Source of the DNA: Polytrichum commune
Lineage: Eukaryota > Streptophyta > Polytrichopsida > Polytrichales > Polytrichaceae
Direction of reading: 5' to 3'
Assembly: GCA_950295325.1 (NCBI GenBank)
Contig: OX485807.1
Coordinates: forward strand, 14,533,001-14,597,000
DNA: 64,000 bases
Position numbers and translations under genes: made by a program. The notes beneath the pieces were generated by a model. That model worked only from the letters and a program-made list of their open reading frames with translations. It ran no database searches and had not been told where the DNA came from. Below, in pieces: positions 12,008 to 25,014 of the stretch. Numbering within the stretch: position 1 is the first letter of the stretch; each line of letters starts with the position of its first letter.

Positions 12008-12210
12008 GTTGATTTCTTAATTGCATACATAGGTCCTCTCAGTTGCGTTGACTAATGAATGTAGAGAAGTTATTAATATTTGATCACGTAGTCCAATCTA
12101 TTTTAAACATGTGTCTTTATGATGTTTGCTCTTTGATCCTCACACACCACATACCAATCAAATATAGAGGTCCGATTAAGAAAAGTAACCGTATAACACC
12201 CGCATACCTT
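12008..12210. repeat. Dispersed repeat, copy 1 (partner 37625-37835)
   Basis: Shared blocks in the same order and orientation are 'ataggtcctc', 'aacatgtgtctttatg', 'ttaagaaaagt' and 'accaat'. The copies are diverged. I see no coding potential; they are probably remnants of one transposon family. 11747-12994 otherwise holds no gene I can support. Confidence 0.55.
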
Positions 12211-12248
12211 ATTGCTTACGGTTAGCGGAAATGGGTCTATGCTACCTT

Positions 12249-12266
12249 TTATATATATATATATAT
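12249..12266. repeat. (TA)n microsatellite
   Basis: Uninterrupted TA repeat. Similar AT runs lie at about 14032-14051 and 16727-16755, and GA runs at about 14449-14465 and 14792-14812. Confidence 0.9.
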
Positions 12267-12994
12267 GCTTATACAATCTGAATTCCGTAGCATCAAACAT
12301 GTGGCAACCAAAGTGCACATGATATTCCGGAGTTTTGTAGTGTTAACATTGATGCGTGATACTATAGAATTAGTGTAGCATGTGACACTATGGAATAACA
12401 CAAAGTGCAACATTGTAATGGTGTAGTGGGGTCCACTCCACTTGGCCTTCCTGGGCGATGTGGCATATGCATGCACCAACGTTCAACAAATGGCATAAGA
12501 ATAATAAGAAGAAGAAGAAACTCCACATATTGACACATGACGCAATGCGAGGATGTGGGTTGACTTCTTGGATGGTTTGCAGTAATGACGAAATTCATGA
12601 TACAAGGGAGAGAAATGTGACAATAAGGAGTGAGATTTGAAGTACCAACATCCGTTCCCTAGGGTTTCGGGATACTAAGGAGTGTGTGTGACATTATGGA
12701 GGTTGATATTACGGAGTATAGGGTGCATGATGGTGAGGCATGCCGGGTTCCTGGTGAGGGCTATCACACATTATTGCCACATACAATGAACTCTCTGCCA
12801 GGTGTGATACATCAGAGCCATCATGTGCCTGGGCTTCTTGGCAGTGCCACTTGCCGGCTAAAGTCTCATTAGCATATCACAGAGAAGACAGACCTATTTC
12901 CGATAACCTTCAGCCATTTCGGCAAAAGTGCAGTCCAGGTGTGGCTTGGATGTTGATATCACAATGTTTAACAAACACAACACAATTTGATTCC

Positions 12995-13152
12995 ACATAA
13001 CATTATTCAAATCCATTACAATGTTCTGTGGGACTGACAACATTTTATGGAATATTCTCCCATTTCAAATTGAATATGGGGAATGTGGAGAATATTCTAT
13101 GATATATTGTTCGTCCCACAAAACATTGTTATGGATCTGAATAATGTTATGT
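12995..13152. repeat. Foldback (hairpin) element, 158 bp
   Basis: The two halves are inverted copies. The left arm starts 'acataacattattcaa' and the right arm ends 'ctgaataatgttatgt', with further pairing through 'tgtgggac'/'gtcccaca' and 'ggaatattctcc'/'ggagaatattct'. The transcript would form a long imperfect hairpin of MITE or miRNA-precursor type. 13153-14284 contains no gene I can support. Confidence 0.7.
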
Positions 13153-14287
13153 AAGTTTTGAGATTTTTGTAAATTCTCATAGGCGAGATTCTCTCCCAAC
13201 TCATATTTGTAGTAGAGGTCTACTTATTTCCCAATAATTGGGAGACAAATAGTTGATTATAAATAGTTCCCTTTTCAAGGAACCCAAATTTGTGTCGTTT
13301 TAACTTACTTTTTCTCCATCATGCCGAACGTGAAGGTGAGATGTGTGCTTATTCGTGACTTGTTCCATCACGTTAGAGAATGATGACTATGTGTGTGGAG
13401 CTTCATGACTTTAGGGGATTCTATATAGTAAGACTGGTGAAGGAGGGGGGGGGGCATCGGAAATGGTTTGTCTACTCTAGAGTAGAGGCACCCATAACCG
13501 ATCACTCAAGAGATTTGGTGCCAATTCTAAAGAAGTATAAAGTGGTGCAATTGTTTACCACGTAGGAAGATAGAAATCAGGAGGAGTGCTATTTTTCAGG
13601 GGGGATTTTATTCCTTAACATAAAAAACATGTGAATTTTTGCAGCCAAAAGTTGGCCTGAACACATTACCGATGTCTTTTACTTTGCCATAAACACTCAT
13701 ACTAATTGTTCATTCCTCCTTAATTTAGCACTCAAAACTAAGACATGTGTTATGGCACTATTGGTTTTGCCCTAATCAAAATCCGATCCTAGGTTGACCG
13801 AGATTCCGGTACCCTATACATACACCCAAGTCCTAGCCGTGAACTTGTGAAGCCATTGGCTCTTTAGGCCTTTTTAATTCATCCAATAATCCATTTCAAG
13901 AATGATGCACCATGCTAGTTTTGAGTGGCCTTCAAGACTTATCCTCTAAGAGCGCGTGTCTCATGCCATCTGGTTGTCACCTTGTGGTTGGGTGAGATGA
14001 ACTTATTGGAATATGAGCCAACTTCTATGAATATATATATATATATATATAATGGCCCTAATCGTACAAGCCCGGATGTTACGTTTTAATTGCATTCAGA
14101 AATTAAAATTTGCTTCAAAGACCCAAAATTATCCCTAGCGAGACACGTTTGAGATGAATCAACCATGAACATGTTAGGGGTATTTTTTGAAATAGAAAAT
14201 GAATGGATGAACTGTACTAAGTGACATGATAGTCATGAAGGATAGTATTCCTATTAACACGACACATCAATTTTGATGCCACATTAA

Positions 14288-15131
14288 GGGCCGCTTCACA
14301 CTATGGTCGTCCAAGTCGAGAGGCCATGGGATTGAAAGGCCAAACTTTGTTGAGAGTCCAAAGAAATGGGTTGAAAATACATAGCCAATAAAATATAGGA
14401 ATTGGAGCCTTTGGCCGGGCATAGTGTGAAGCCTCCAAAGGCCAAATGAGAGAGAGAGAGAGAGACTTCCACACTTATCACGTATCTACTTAACTTAATT
14501 GATCAATCTAAGCCAAATATTTCCTCCTCCAAACATGTCAAAGAGTCTTCACATGGAAGAGTCTAGGGTTTAAGTATTGGTTAAGGTATAGTGGCCGCTT
14601 TAGGTCACTGAAACCCTAAATCGTGGAGCATGGTAACTTCCTTGACCATGGTTAATTTACTCATGGTTAAGTATAGTGTAATGTTTTAACTTTGGTGTAT
14701 AGCCTACTAAGTATTCCAGGCTTTGTAGGAGGTTTTAATCAAATTGTCAAGAGTATCATATTTTACTATATATATAGTTTAAAGGCAATAACGAGAGAGA
14801 GAGAGAGAGAGAGAATCCCACTTTATTCCCTGTCCAAAGTAGCCCTTCCAATCTAACGGCCAATATCTTGTCAGTTTCTGATTTTTTTAATGAAAAAATT
14901 GACGGCCTCTCGATCATAGTTTGGGTTTCCATTCCTATCCGACCCAAACTTCCTTCGAGGGTCCGTCACCTTGGTCAAAAAGTGTTGCCATGTAGGCATT
15001 TTGAAAAGTGACGGCCTTTGGACTTTGGCCTCTAGCGTAAAAGTTTCGAGAGGCCGAATTCTTGGTTTCTTGCAATCTGATTGGTGGAAATCAATGGCCT
15101 CTTGACCCTCAACCATAGTGTGAAGCGAACC
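14288..15131. mobile_element. PIF/Harbinger-like non-autonomous element (844 bp)
   Basis: The left end is GGGCCGCTTCACACTATGG and the right end reverse-complements to GGTTCGCTTCACACTATGG. A 3-bp TAA duplication flanks it (14285-14287 and 15132-15134), as expected for PIF/Harbinger (Tourist-type) elements. An additional internal copy of the terminal sequence in inverse orientation lies at about 14418-14432, so the element may be composite. The interior includes GA-rich microsatellites and no transposase. Confidence 0.75.
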
Positions 15132-15134
15132 TAA

Positions 15135-16723
15135 AATAGAGGATGCTAAACTCATTTATGTTCGAAGATTGCACCGTATGCACGCCTCCTAGACCCAGAA
15201 CTTGAGCACACTTGAAACATGTGCAAATGCCTGAGGGGTACAAACTAGAAATGATTTGGGCAAACCAACCCATACACTTGTTCCTTGTTGGGTGCCTAAA
15301 CCCTTGCCTCCAAGAAACCAGTGTACAAGTTGGTTCACCCCAGCCACTAGAAATGGCTTTGAACCAAACAATTGGTTGGGGAGGGTCATTTTGGGTTATT
15401 TTGGATACTCATGGGAGCTTGGATAGGTCCTATTGGACTGGTACGGTGGAATGGTGAACTGATTTCTTGGTGAAGAACTTTGTACCCATCCAAATTTCTT
15501 CACCCAATCCAAATAGAGTGCAATGCACGGGCACGTACCCTTTTGGTAAGAAAGCGGCCATGGATCTTGACCATGTTGACCTTGTATTTCTTTCTTATTT
15601 TGGATTTTGGAAATTGGGTGACCAAGTAGGTCATAGGGAGAGAGAGGGAATTATCATATATGAGTGTCCCTCTTATTCATTTATCATAGAACCCTTGAAA
15701 TAGTATGTTGTCCAGAAGTTACTTTTTGAAGTTGGTTTGACACCAGAATTAATTCTAAAGATCCTGAATTGGTGTACTTGATCGAGGTCAATTGAGATGA
15801 ATCGACAACAAATGTATAAGGGTTCAAGTTTTTATGTTGGATGAATGAGAGGTTCCCTTTCTCCAAGTTGTAGGATGGGCTAAAAAAGCCGAGGTAATGC
15901 AGTCACTTCTCATACACCTACACTTGAGACATGTATTCAATCATTGCAAAGTGTTGTAGACTCGATAGTAAAAATAAATGAAGAAAACCGTCACTTTGAA
16001 AGTTTGATATTGGATAATATGTTTATGTGAGCTCCAAAATTAGCAAGGAAATGGTTCTCATGCCATTTGGTATCGAGTGAGTTAATAGTCTCCTCTTATA
16101 TTGATGTCTCTTGCTCTTGCCTCATTCCCTTGATGCTTTGTTGTTGATAGGTGTTTACTGGAGCTTAGGAGATAATGCCTTGAATGTTTGATGTATTGAT
16201 GGTGGTTTGCCATACACCCACAGTCCTTTACTACTTTCTCTATTTATAAACACATACTAATTTCTCGTTCTATATCTATATTCTACGATTTCATATTTAA
16301 ACGAAAATAATTTTATCATGTTGATTTCTAAGATTTTAAAAATAACTTCCAAAAAGACAACCAGTTTCTTAAAACAATTTAATAAGTGTTGAAGCGGTAA
16401 AGGTACTACAATACTAGTTTAAGAAGGGTTTTTTCTGAGAGACTCTTAATACTTGGAACAAAACTATTCCCATTGAGATAAATTAGAAGCTTGGTTGAGG
16501 AAAGGTAGAGTTTATTATTGTGTGACTTGAATGTCAAGTTGTTTTGTTTTGGAAGTTCCTTAAGATATGGGTGAAATGTAACTAGACGATAGTTTTTGAT
16601 AGCGATATGTAGTGATACAACATGCCAATTCTTTGATTTAGATTTGCTAAGCTCGTATGAATCGCGTGTTAAGAAGTGGGCTAATGAAAACAAGTGACCC
16701 TTTAAGATCTATATGTCTTCACA

Positions 16724-16755
<32 letters not shown>

Positions 16756-17536
16756 TGATAGAGGACATATCATATTTGCTTTATCACTTTTATGTCTACT
16801 AGTGAGGAGCAATGCGATTACAAATCATGGAATGCCCTATTTGGAGCCATGGGATGTATCACTATAAGGATCATGGGGCATCGCCATTGGTTCTTTACTG
16901 CTACTAGGTAGAACTTACGAATCTGAATCTATAAGTGTATTAGATTTGGAGACCTAAAATCTACCTTGCAACAACAAAGAACTAGAGACAACAACCTGTG
17001 AACCTTGTAGTGTTTGCAACATGTTGGTTGATGTCAGTATGTGTTGGCCACGTGACATGCGCTAGAAATATCATGGTAGTGATGCTTAGCTTGCCAATTC
17101 AAGTAACTGTAGCATGCCAAGGAAAACAATTGCAGGTGGACGCAATTAACCCTTAGAGGCCAAGGCCAACATTTCTGTGAGGGCAATCATTGTTGCCCAA
17201 TAACGTACATGACCACATTAAAATCTTCCGATATTGCACATGTGAGTGGGTGAAAATTTGAGAAAATAATCCCAATTCTACAAAGCTTCCATCCATACAG
17301 TTAGTTCCACCATGAAAGGTTCCAATATGCTTCGACGAGGTTTTGAATTGGAATGAACTATTTTGGAACGATTTTGGGACGAATTTGCTTTGGCCTTTAG
17401 GAGTTAAAAGACCACATTGCGTATAAGAGCTTCATGGCACATTTGTTTGGCAGTTGTGTGTATTTCATTGCAGTGTTTGCCGTCAAGTTTCGGACTTTGG
17501 AAGCCATAGCTTTTGTAGTGATGGCAAGACTAAAAT
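15135..17536. other. No gene or element recognised
   Basis: AT-rich sequence with short open frames only, one 30-bp AT run near 16727-16755 and an A/T-rich stretch at 16200-16400. No splice-supported exon, tRNA or inverted repeat was seen. Confidence 0.5.
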
Positions 17537-17538
17537 AC

Positions 17539-18467
17539 CGAAGGTTCATAGCTGGTTCGACACATGTTAGCCGAATAATTAATTAAAGTTCAAAAAGTAC
17601 ATTCGGCACCTTAAAATAGTATATTCATATTTTCAGCAATTTTCTCTTTTAATTTTTAAAAATTCGGCTTAAATTCATTTTCTATTTTTTATTTAAGGTT
17701 ATATCTTGTACATCTCTCTTGCATTGAATGACAAGTAAGATGTGAGTGAAGAGTTGAGAATGCTTTGTGCTTTATGCAAGTAGAGTGGAGTTGTGTTCAA
17801 CAATGCATATGGGATATCTAAACTTTGAGGTGAATCACCGAGTTAGACTTCATTTTTATAACACGCATAACTTTTGCATAGAGTCTTCAAATGACATAAA
17901 ATGTGTTGGAGGTGAAAGATAACTTGATTTCTAAACTTTTCTTAGACCAACAAAATTCCAAAAATTTGATTTCTATGCACAAATGAGCTCCGAAAAACTG
18001 TTATGAACGCATTTTAATTTTTTGATCTTTACACGGCTGCAATGTTTTGTCCATAAAGACTTATTTTGACACAAAACTTGTTGGAGGTGGAAGAAGGATT
18101 GATTTCTCAACTTTAGTTAGTTGGACAAAATTCTATAAAACTTCATCTTCTATGCTCAATTGGACTCCAAAAATTTGTGTACAACACATTTGAAAAGCCT
18201 CACCTAGAGTCTTGCTACTTCTTAACCCATATTCTTTGTGGACTAATGTAAGTGAGCTTGATTACAAAAGGAGCACCTTCTCTATTTCAAAATTCACATA
18301 TGCTTCCACTGTAAGTAAAACTCTAGTGAGAAGTAAAAATTTCTTACTTTTCGGCAATTTTTTAAAATAATTAATTTTATATTCGGCAAAAAAATGCCAA
18401 TAATATTCCAAAATTTTCGGTGTCTATTTTTAGGATTATTTTGTGCCGAACCAGCTATGAACCTACG
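17539..18467. mobile_element. Non-autonomous element with 26-bp terminal inverted repeats (929 bp)
   Basis: The left terminus CCGAAGGTTCATAGCTGGTT and the right terminus, reverse-complemented, CCGTAGGTTCATAGCTGGTT differ by one base and continue a few bases further. TA flanks both sides. The interior has several copies of 'attcggc' near the ends and an internal diverged duplication of about 185 bp (about 17830-18010 against 18030-18200; shared block 'ttgttggaggtg'). There is no open transposase frame. The superfamily is not assigned. Confidence 0.65.
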
Positions 18468-18825
18468 GTACATTGAGGCCTCAATGACAATTGGAATTGA
18501 AGGTAGAAACATTCCCTTGAGGTATCTTGTGGTCAAGAAGATGTTGCCCCAAAGCAAGAATGCTCGGGTGGGCTTTGTATGCAAATGTTGTGAGACTCTA
18601 TCAACATTAGAATTAGCAACAATGTCCTTGATAGTCACAACACGAATTTAGAACCAAAAATATATATCAACAATGAATTAGAAATAAATGAATAATTGTG
18701 ATTTGTTATGAGCGGCTAAAATCGTGAGTTGCATACAATAATAGAGGATGGAAAATACTCAATATCAATAATCTAGCTATTTTGCTTGTTTTACAACAAA
18801 GAAATGTTTTGAACCTTTTAACGAA

Positions 18826-19352
18826 AATTGCTCGTTCTAGAACATTTGATGACATGCTTTGGGATTAAGAAATGCAGTGAAATCGTATCCATTTAAGTTA
18901 TAAGTGGGCCCATTCAAATTCCAAGGTTCAAATGCAGTCTGGTGGCAGCTTGGGTCTATACCAATGTTGGCTTGGTATCATCATTTTTAATACCATTCTG
19001 ATATCTATAGCGAGGACTTCACTTCTTTTTTTGCCACCAATAAAAATAAGAGTATTTGATGGTAGTTTTGTTTTCAATACCATTTGTTAACAAAAATTGT
19101 TCATTCTAGCTCATTTGATCACGTGCTTTGGGATTAAGAAAAGCAACGGAATTAGATCCGTTTATGTTGTAAGTGGGCTCATTCAAACTCCACATTTCAA
19201 ATGTTTTATGATGGCAACATAGGTCTATACCAATGTTGGTTTGGTATTGTCATTTTTGATACCATTCCAACATCTAAAGCGAGGACTTCACAAATTTTTT
19301 GCCACCAATAAGATATGAGTAAGTGTTTGATGGTAAATTTGTTTTCAATACC
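18826..19352. repeat. Tandem duplication, about 265 bp x2
   Basis: Unit 1 is about 18826-19086 and unit 2 about 19087-19352. Shared blocks are 'tgctttgggattaagaaa', 'ggtctataccaatgttgg', 'agcgaggacttcac' and 'ttgttttcaataccatt'. Non-coding. 19353-20290 has no gene I can support. Confidence 0.8.
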
Positions 19353-20339
19353 ATTCGGGTCTATATACCATGCAAGAACCATCATACCTAGGCAAAAATT
19401 GCCCCCCAATATTAACATGGTTTAGAATGATATATATTGACCCAAATAACAAGTTACTCATGTATATAGATATTTTCTCGCCGTGGCATACCCATCATTT
19501 ATCAACATTTGACCACTTCTACAATTCTCATATCAAGAAGGTTCTTTGGTACCATTAACAAGAGCATAATAACTTAGCCACAATCTAGAGAGCAGAACAC
19601 AAGAGAGCCATGAATGCTTCAAGAACCTAGATTTGTAAAAGCTTGGAATCCAATTGCAAACCCTAACAAGAATGGATAGGGTAGTTATTGAGGACTATTA
19701 TTGTATGACAATAATGGATGAAAATGTGAACTACATGAAACTAGCACATCTCTTGTCAAAACAATTCTCTAACCTTAAAGCCCCCTTTTGTAAATCGACC
19801 TTTACTTCTAGATTCTTAATAGCCTTTTTAAATGCACACACTAAAGACATATATTACCTCTCCCTTATGCATACTATGTACATTGTGGCCTCAAATAATA
19901 CCCCTTATAACACTCATGTTAGTTCATACATAGTGTGGAGAGTCCACCCCGGGAGGCTTGAACAGGCCTGGACTCGAATCCAAGCTCATTATACATTTAA
20001 GAGCCAACAAAAGGCTAACAATGCATGGATTGAAAGTTGAATCCAAAGTGCAATATTATCCTACTAGGCATGAACAAAAAATTGTTTCATGATCTTCTTA
20101 ATGCAATATTTTCAAAGTTATGACACTCATCATATCACAATACCTACCAAGTTAATTCCTAAAAGACAAGTTCTATATGGAATTATAACATGAGCCAACA
20201 AATGTACGACATCCAAATTATCATGTTCTGCCTTCCAACCTTTCAAAACATAGCCAGACATAAATGCTTGAAAGAGTTACAACGTCTAGAAGTCACTACT
20301 ACAGATCACGGTTTATATGACTGGACATATGACTTCTTT

Positions 20340-20830
20340 GAATTTATAAAACACTCAAATACTTTTTGACTTCCTAGTCGTTTCAGGTTAGTCTAATAAG
20401 GCATAGTCAAATGTTACGCAGTCTAAAAAACATGGTGTACATTAGACTATGGGCCGGGTGTGTATATTAGACTATGCTTCTGATCTTTGCATTAGACTAT
20501 AGTCAGTCAATAAAACATTGATACATTAGACTACATCTAGTCACAAGTATAAAAGCACATTAGACTACGGGTAGTCAAAACACATAGAGACATTATACTA
20601 TGGGTAGTCAATAAAACACACATAAGTAGACTATGGATGGTCAAATAAACTACCCTGATGATTCATCTTGACAAACATTCTGAGACATAATAGACTACTC
20701 CTAGTCAATAAAACATAGCTTTTTATGTCGTTGTTGACTAATTGGTGTATAGTAATTGACTATATTATGGTAGGGTTTATTAGTAAAAAAGAACATCGCT
20801 TATATGGTTAATTGACTATCGTTTGTGTAT
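20340..20830. repeat. CACTA left subterminal repeats
   Basis: More than ten occurrences of a degenerate unit like ATTAGACTATGGGTAGTCAA, each an imperfect palindrome, at irregular spacing of about 30-45 bp. The same motif fills 37125-37380 at the opposite end. Confidence 0.8.
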
Positions 20831-21231
20831 AAATAGGTTGCTTGTAGTTGATTAAGATATGTTATGGGCATATAAATAGACAATATGTAGTGCATTATAA
20901 CACAATATATTAATTGTACATGATATTGAACATAATTGACTAGTCGTTTGTCTACTTTGAGTGCAAAAAATATCAACATCAAAACATCTTGCAGTCAAGT
21001 AGGAACATATTGCACTAGGTTCTTTTACAAATTGACTAGAAGAAGATGACATGTTGTGTCTTTTAAACCAATCAAACACATTCATGAGACTATGATTGGT
21101 CTCCATTAGAGTCAATAAAACTTGCAACATGAGGCTAGGTAGACAAAATGCCGTATGTAGACCTTTACTATATATGAAGTCATGACAATTTACAATGAGT
21201 TCCCTAGTCTCACAAAATGTTGGTTAGTACC

Positions 21232-21422
21232 CTAAACAAGAACTAGATTCTCTTTTCTCCACAAAATTGGTGCAAATTCAGAATCCTTCATGCGTACTTG
21301 TAGAGGATTCTCCGCAAGGTTTCGATATTGCAACTTCATATCTTGTATCCACACTTTGTGTATCAGAACACTAAAACATCCCTCTGGAATTTCATTTCCA
21401 TTGTAGTTGTCATCTAGATAAC
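21232..21422 (-). CDS. Unrecognised exon-like open frame
   Basis: On the minus strand a pyrimidine-poor acceptor (attacag) precedes an open stretch of about 62 codons ending in TAG. The peptide includes EIPEGCFSVLIHKVWIQDMK and LAENPLQVRMKDSEFAP. It has the composition of a real protein and lies downstream of the phosphatase-like fragment. I do not recognise it. It may be another captured exon or a remnant of a transposon protein. Confidence 0.35.
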
Positions 21423-21804
21423 CTGTAATTCAACATTGAGCAACTAAATCAAAATTATGATCCATTACATGCACACATGCACACATATTATACTACATAC
21501 ATCCACAAACAAATCACATGTTAGTTTCAAGTGAGAATGATCTTGCTAAATGATAATTCACATTTAAAATCGGTAATATGTGCATGAGGCACACACATGC
21601 ACACATACTTACATGATTGCATGATACACACATACACACAAAATCAATCTTAAAGATGTACTTGAGTCAGCAAAATAAATCACATAATTCAGCATACAAA
21701 GTCACAAATCACATAATTCAACGTACAAATCACATAATTCAGTGTACAAAGTCAGCAAAACAAATCACATAATTAAAAGAAAGGTCAGAGGATGCAACGC
21801 ACAC

Positions 21805-22170
21805 CTTCACGATATAAGCATTGGATGATTCATTCCAGCTGTCATCCCCATCAAGACTTGATGGCAGCATACACAAATCGGCGATTACCTCCGCTGCAGT
21901 CTGCACACACCTCAAGAAGGGTGACATCACAACTCATGTGATGTTCCAGTCCTCAGCTCTCAACCTCTTTCCCACTCTCCACGACTATAATTTGCCTCTG
22001 TCTATAAGAGGGAGGTCCCAGGGGCAGGCGGTGATGGTGGTTCCACCAGGAGTATCCGTTTCATCTTGTTGTTCACCATGTGGCATCACAAATAGGTTCT
22101 GCACGAATGGGTCCTCCGACATGTCATTCTGTGATGGGAGGCTTTTGGATAAGCCATCCCCTTCAATACT
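21805..22170 (-). pseudogene. Histidine-phosphatase (phosphoglycerate-mutase-like) gene fragment
   Basis: A minus-strand exon lies between acceptor 'tttgtgcag' and donor 'aag|gtgtgc'. The reading frame shows NLFVMPHGEQQDE, ACPWDLPLIDRGKL, then MSPFLRCVQTAAEVIADLC. These are the N-terminal strand, the substrate loop and the SPF-x-R-C-x-Q-T segment of the plant phosphoglycerate-mutase-like/histidine phosphatase family. The catalytic RHG triplet reads PHG, so the phosphohistidine motif has lost its Arg. Two in-frame stops (TAG at 21985-21987, TGA just before 21930) break it. Only the first part of the domain is seen. It lies inside the CACTA element and is most simply a captured host gene fragment. 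Confidence 0.7.
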
Positions 22171-24250
22171 CTGCACAAAAGAAATAGATTTCTAACATAA
22201 GGTGGGTTGTTTCCAAGACGGCCGCTTCGATGTTCGTCCCTTCAATGATTTGAAAACTTTGACAGCAACAACTTATGTCTACATTCCAATTTTTTACCCT
22301 CACTGTTCACAAACTGACAGTGAAGGCAAGAGTCCTCCCACATCCCAGCCAACGACGTCTATGCCTCCTAAACAATGTCCACAAAGTTTCCAAAAATAAA
22401 ACCCTGTATAACGGTTGTGCACCCAAAGTTTGCGAATGCTAGCTCCTTGTTGGATCTGATATAAGCAAAGAATATCAAAAGCAAAGACCATGTCAATAAT
22501 AATTATTACAGTAAAATTTGATGAAAATACTAGCAGAACCATGTTCTTCCCTGTCAATGAGGACATATTGATTCAACTTATGAGACATCTTAAAGCTGAG
22601 AAGCACAACATCCTCAACTCCAGATTGTAAAGCCCGCGTCCATTCCCCCCATTACTTCTTCCGGGAGAACGACAGAGAAGAGGTAAGTATTCATCTGAGT
22701 CCTAATCATCTTGCCCTTCATCTTGCAATTAGTCATATTTCTTCACTAAGCTATATTACCTGACTAAGGCTCTATGTCAAGGAACCTATAGCATGCTTTA
22801 AGGGTTCAAAGGACAAACTTTAGTTTAGGAATCATATGATGTTTCTGGTCTCTACTGCTACTTGCATTTCCCTTGACTAGAAACTCAACAGCAACAACAC
22901 TCTCCGAACGCTCCAGTCTGCACTCGAGAATGGGTTCTACGTCAGAGAAACTAGAGAACCCAGACAAAGATGATAATCACCATGCCTAACCAACAAACCT
23001 TGTTCTCTCCTCTGCATTTTGTGGACCCAACAAGCCACTCTTCCCGCTAACACAAGGCAGTGCTCTGATCTTTTGCAAAAATGGGTGGAGAATCTCGACT
23101 CCTCCTCAACTCCTCTACCCATTTTGCTCGAAGGTAGAGAACTCTCCATTTCACGGCTGCAGCAATCTCGGTAAGGTTTACGTTTGGCTTGGATCCATAC
23201 ATTTCACATCCTCCAGAAATGGCACGTGGTTCTTGGAAACCCTCGCGAGAGTATAAGAGGGAGAAAGAGACGGAGAGAGAGAGTTACAAGAGTTTCCGGA
23301 GGTTTACATGCATGCACAGTGAAGGAATCTAGGGCGGAATTCTCACTCCTATAGAACATCAGTAATGTAACTTGAAATTTACAACAAGAATGCGAGGATC
23401 TTTCACAGAAACTCTGGAATGAAAGACGAACATTAATAAGGAGTGTGAAATTGGAGCAGATGCACTCCAACTGCAACAAGCACCGACTCTAATAGCCAAA
23501 CTTTGAGCGCATTCACATAGTTCTCCTCCTGAATTTGCTTAGAAAGTTTCAGCCAAGTTCAACATGAATTCCACAATGTATTACAGATTGTCATGTGCAC
23601 CAGACTCAAAGGCCATTTTGCAATGTCTGAGCTGTCCAAGAACTTCTGCCAGCATTAAGGGTGCCACCGCAATGCCAGGTACTACGTTGAGAAAACCAAG
23701 AACCGCCCACATACTCATTAGCTCAAAAGATCTCTGCGCAGCGTTGAGCAATGTGGATGTGATTAGAAAGAAGGTTTAGCAGCACAGATCCTGTTGAATT
23801 TTGATGTAAGGAGTTGAGAAACTATGAAGACGGTAATCAGAGTCGATCGATGTCGGTAGAAGACTGAAATGCTTACAGAATAGACCTCCGGCGAAGGAAT
23901 TTTTTCTGCACAAACTTCAGGCTATGCTGGGAGATGGAACATTCGCCACACGGATTGAGAAGCGACATTGGAGCAAGAAATAGATGCCAGACCGGACATT
24001 ATAGCCATGGCCATTGGGACCGCGGCTATAGCCGACCTTGGCGGGAATCCGAACTCTCGTCTCCACTCTGCCAGAATTTGAAGTTCATGATCATAGATGA
24101 ACGTAGGTATCCTAAGCTCATCCAGGTGTTCTTCATTCATCCTTTCCGATCGGTCCACAACTGACACGCTACACTAAATATATGATTTAGCGTGGCACCA
24201 AAATAAGACAATTCGCTAAAATAATAAAACGGGTCTTTTTGACTTGTCAT
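22171..24250. other. Gene-like but unrecognised sequence inside the CACTA element
   Basis: Base composition is closer to coding sequence than in the neighbouring spacers. Minus-strand open stretches include LMSMWAVLGFLNVVPGIAVA (about 23570-23770, hydrophobic) and EWRREFGFPPRSAIAAVPMA (within 23922-24167). A plus-strand open stretch ending in a GTAAGT donor lies near 22690. I cannot join these into a gene or name a product. They may be further captured exons. Confidence 0.3.
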
Positions 24251-24253
24251 ATA

Positions 24254-24741
24254 CAGTCCACCCTCTATAAATGTTAGGCTCTGGAGTAAAATTTTCCCAA
24301 CATTTATAGTGAGTTAACATTGTAACAGTTAATAAGGGAGCTTTTTGAATGTTTAACAAATATAAATTCATTACAATTATGGAGGGAGAGTTTTGCAAAA
24401 TTATCATATATAAAATATGTGTATCAAATCAATCTTTTATTGTTATGAAACAAAATAAGAATCAATATAGTCTAGATGAATAATTTGATTACAAAAGTCA
24501 AATTTGGTGGCTTTTGCCACTTTGAAAGGTTGCGAGTCAATGTAATGGATGTCATCACACAGTATTGGATGTATTTCGTAGGTTAACATTTATAAGTGGC
24601 AAATTAACAAAGAGGGGAGTAAATTATTGTTAACATTTAACATAGTTAACATTCTAGTTAGCAATATGAGGGAGGTACGATTTTGTTAACAAATATAATG
24701 AGTTAACGTTTATAAGTGTAACATTTATTGAGGGTGGATTG
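24254..24741. mobile_element. Pogo/Emigrant-like MITE (488 bp)
   Basis: The termini are CAGTCCACCCTCTATAAATG and, reverse-complemented at the right, CAATCCACCCTCAATAAATG. TA flanks both ends. This closely resembles the CAGT..CCTCTATAAAT termini of plant pogo-like (Emigrant/Lemi) elements. Internally several GTTAACATT/AATGTTAAC blocks repeat. No transposase frame is present. Confidence 0.75.
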
Positions 24742-25014
24742 TATAGCACCAAGTGTCATGTTACACCCTCTCAAGTTGCAACCTAGCGATTTCAAATGCA
24801 CTCTCTAATTAATGTGATTTGCACTCTCTAATCAATGGTATCCAGGGATATGACACCCTCTCAAGTTGTAACCCCATAAAAATTAGGGACTGTCCAAATG
24901 TTAACCTCAAAGGTCGATGTGAGCATAAAGGCCACTTTTACATATGTCAAGAAAATATTTCATTTTTATCAAAATAAACATCTTTGATGTTCATGCCATG
25001 CTTGCATTCAAGTG

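Noticed and set aside
19935-20040. Possible tRNA-derived SINE on the minus strand (GGATTCGAGTCC block)
   Set aside because: Only a B-box-like block; no convincing A box, tail or target duplication.
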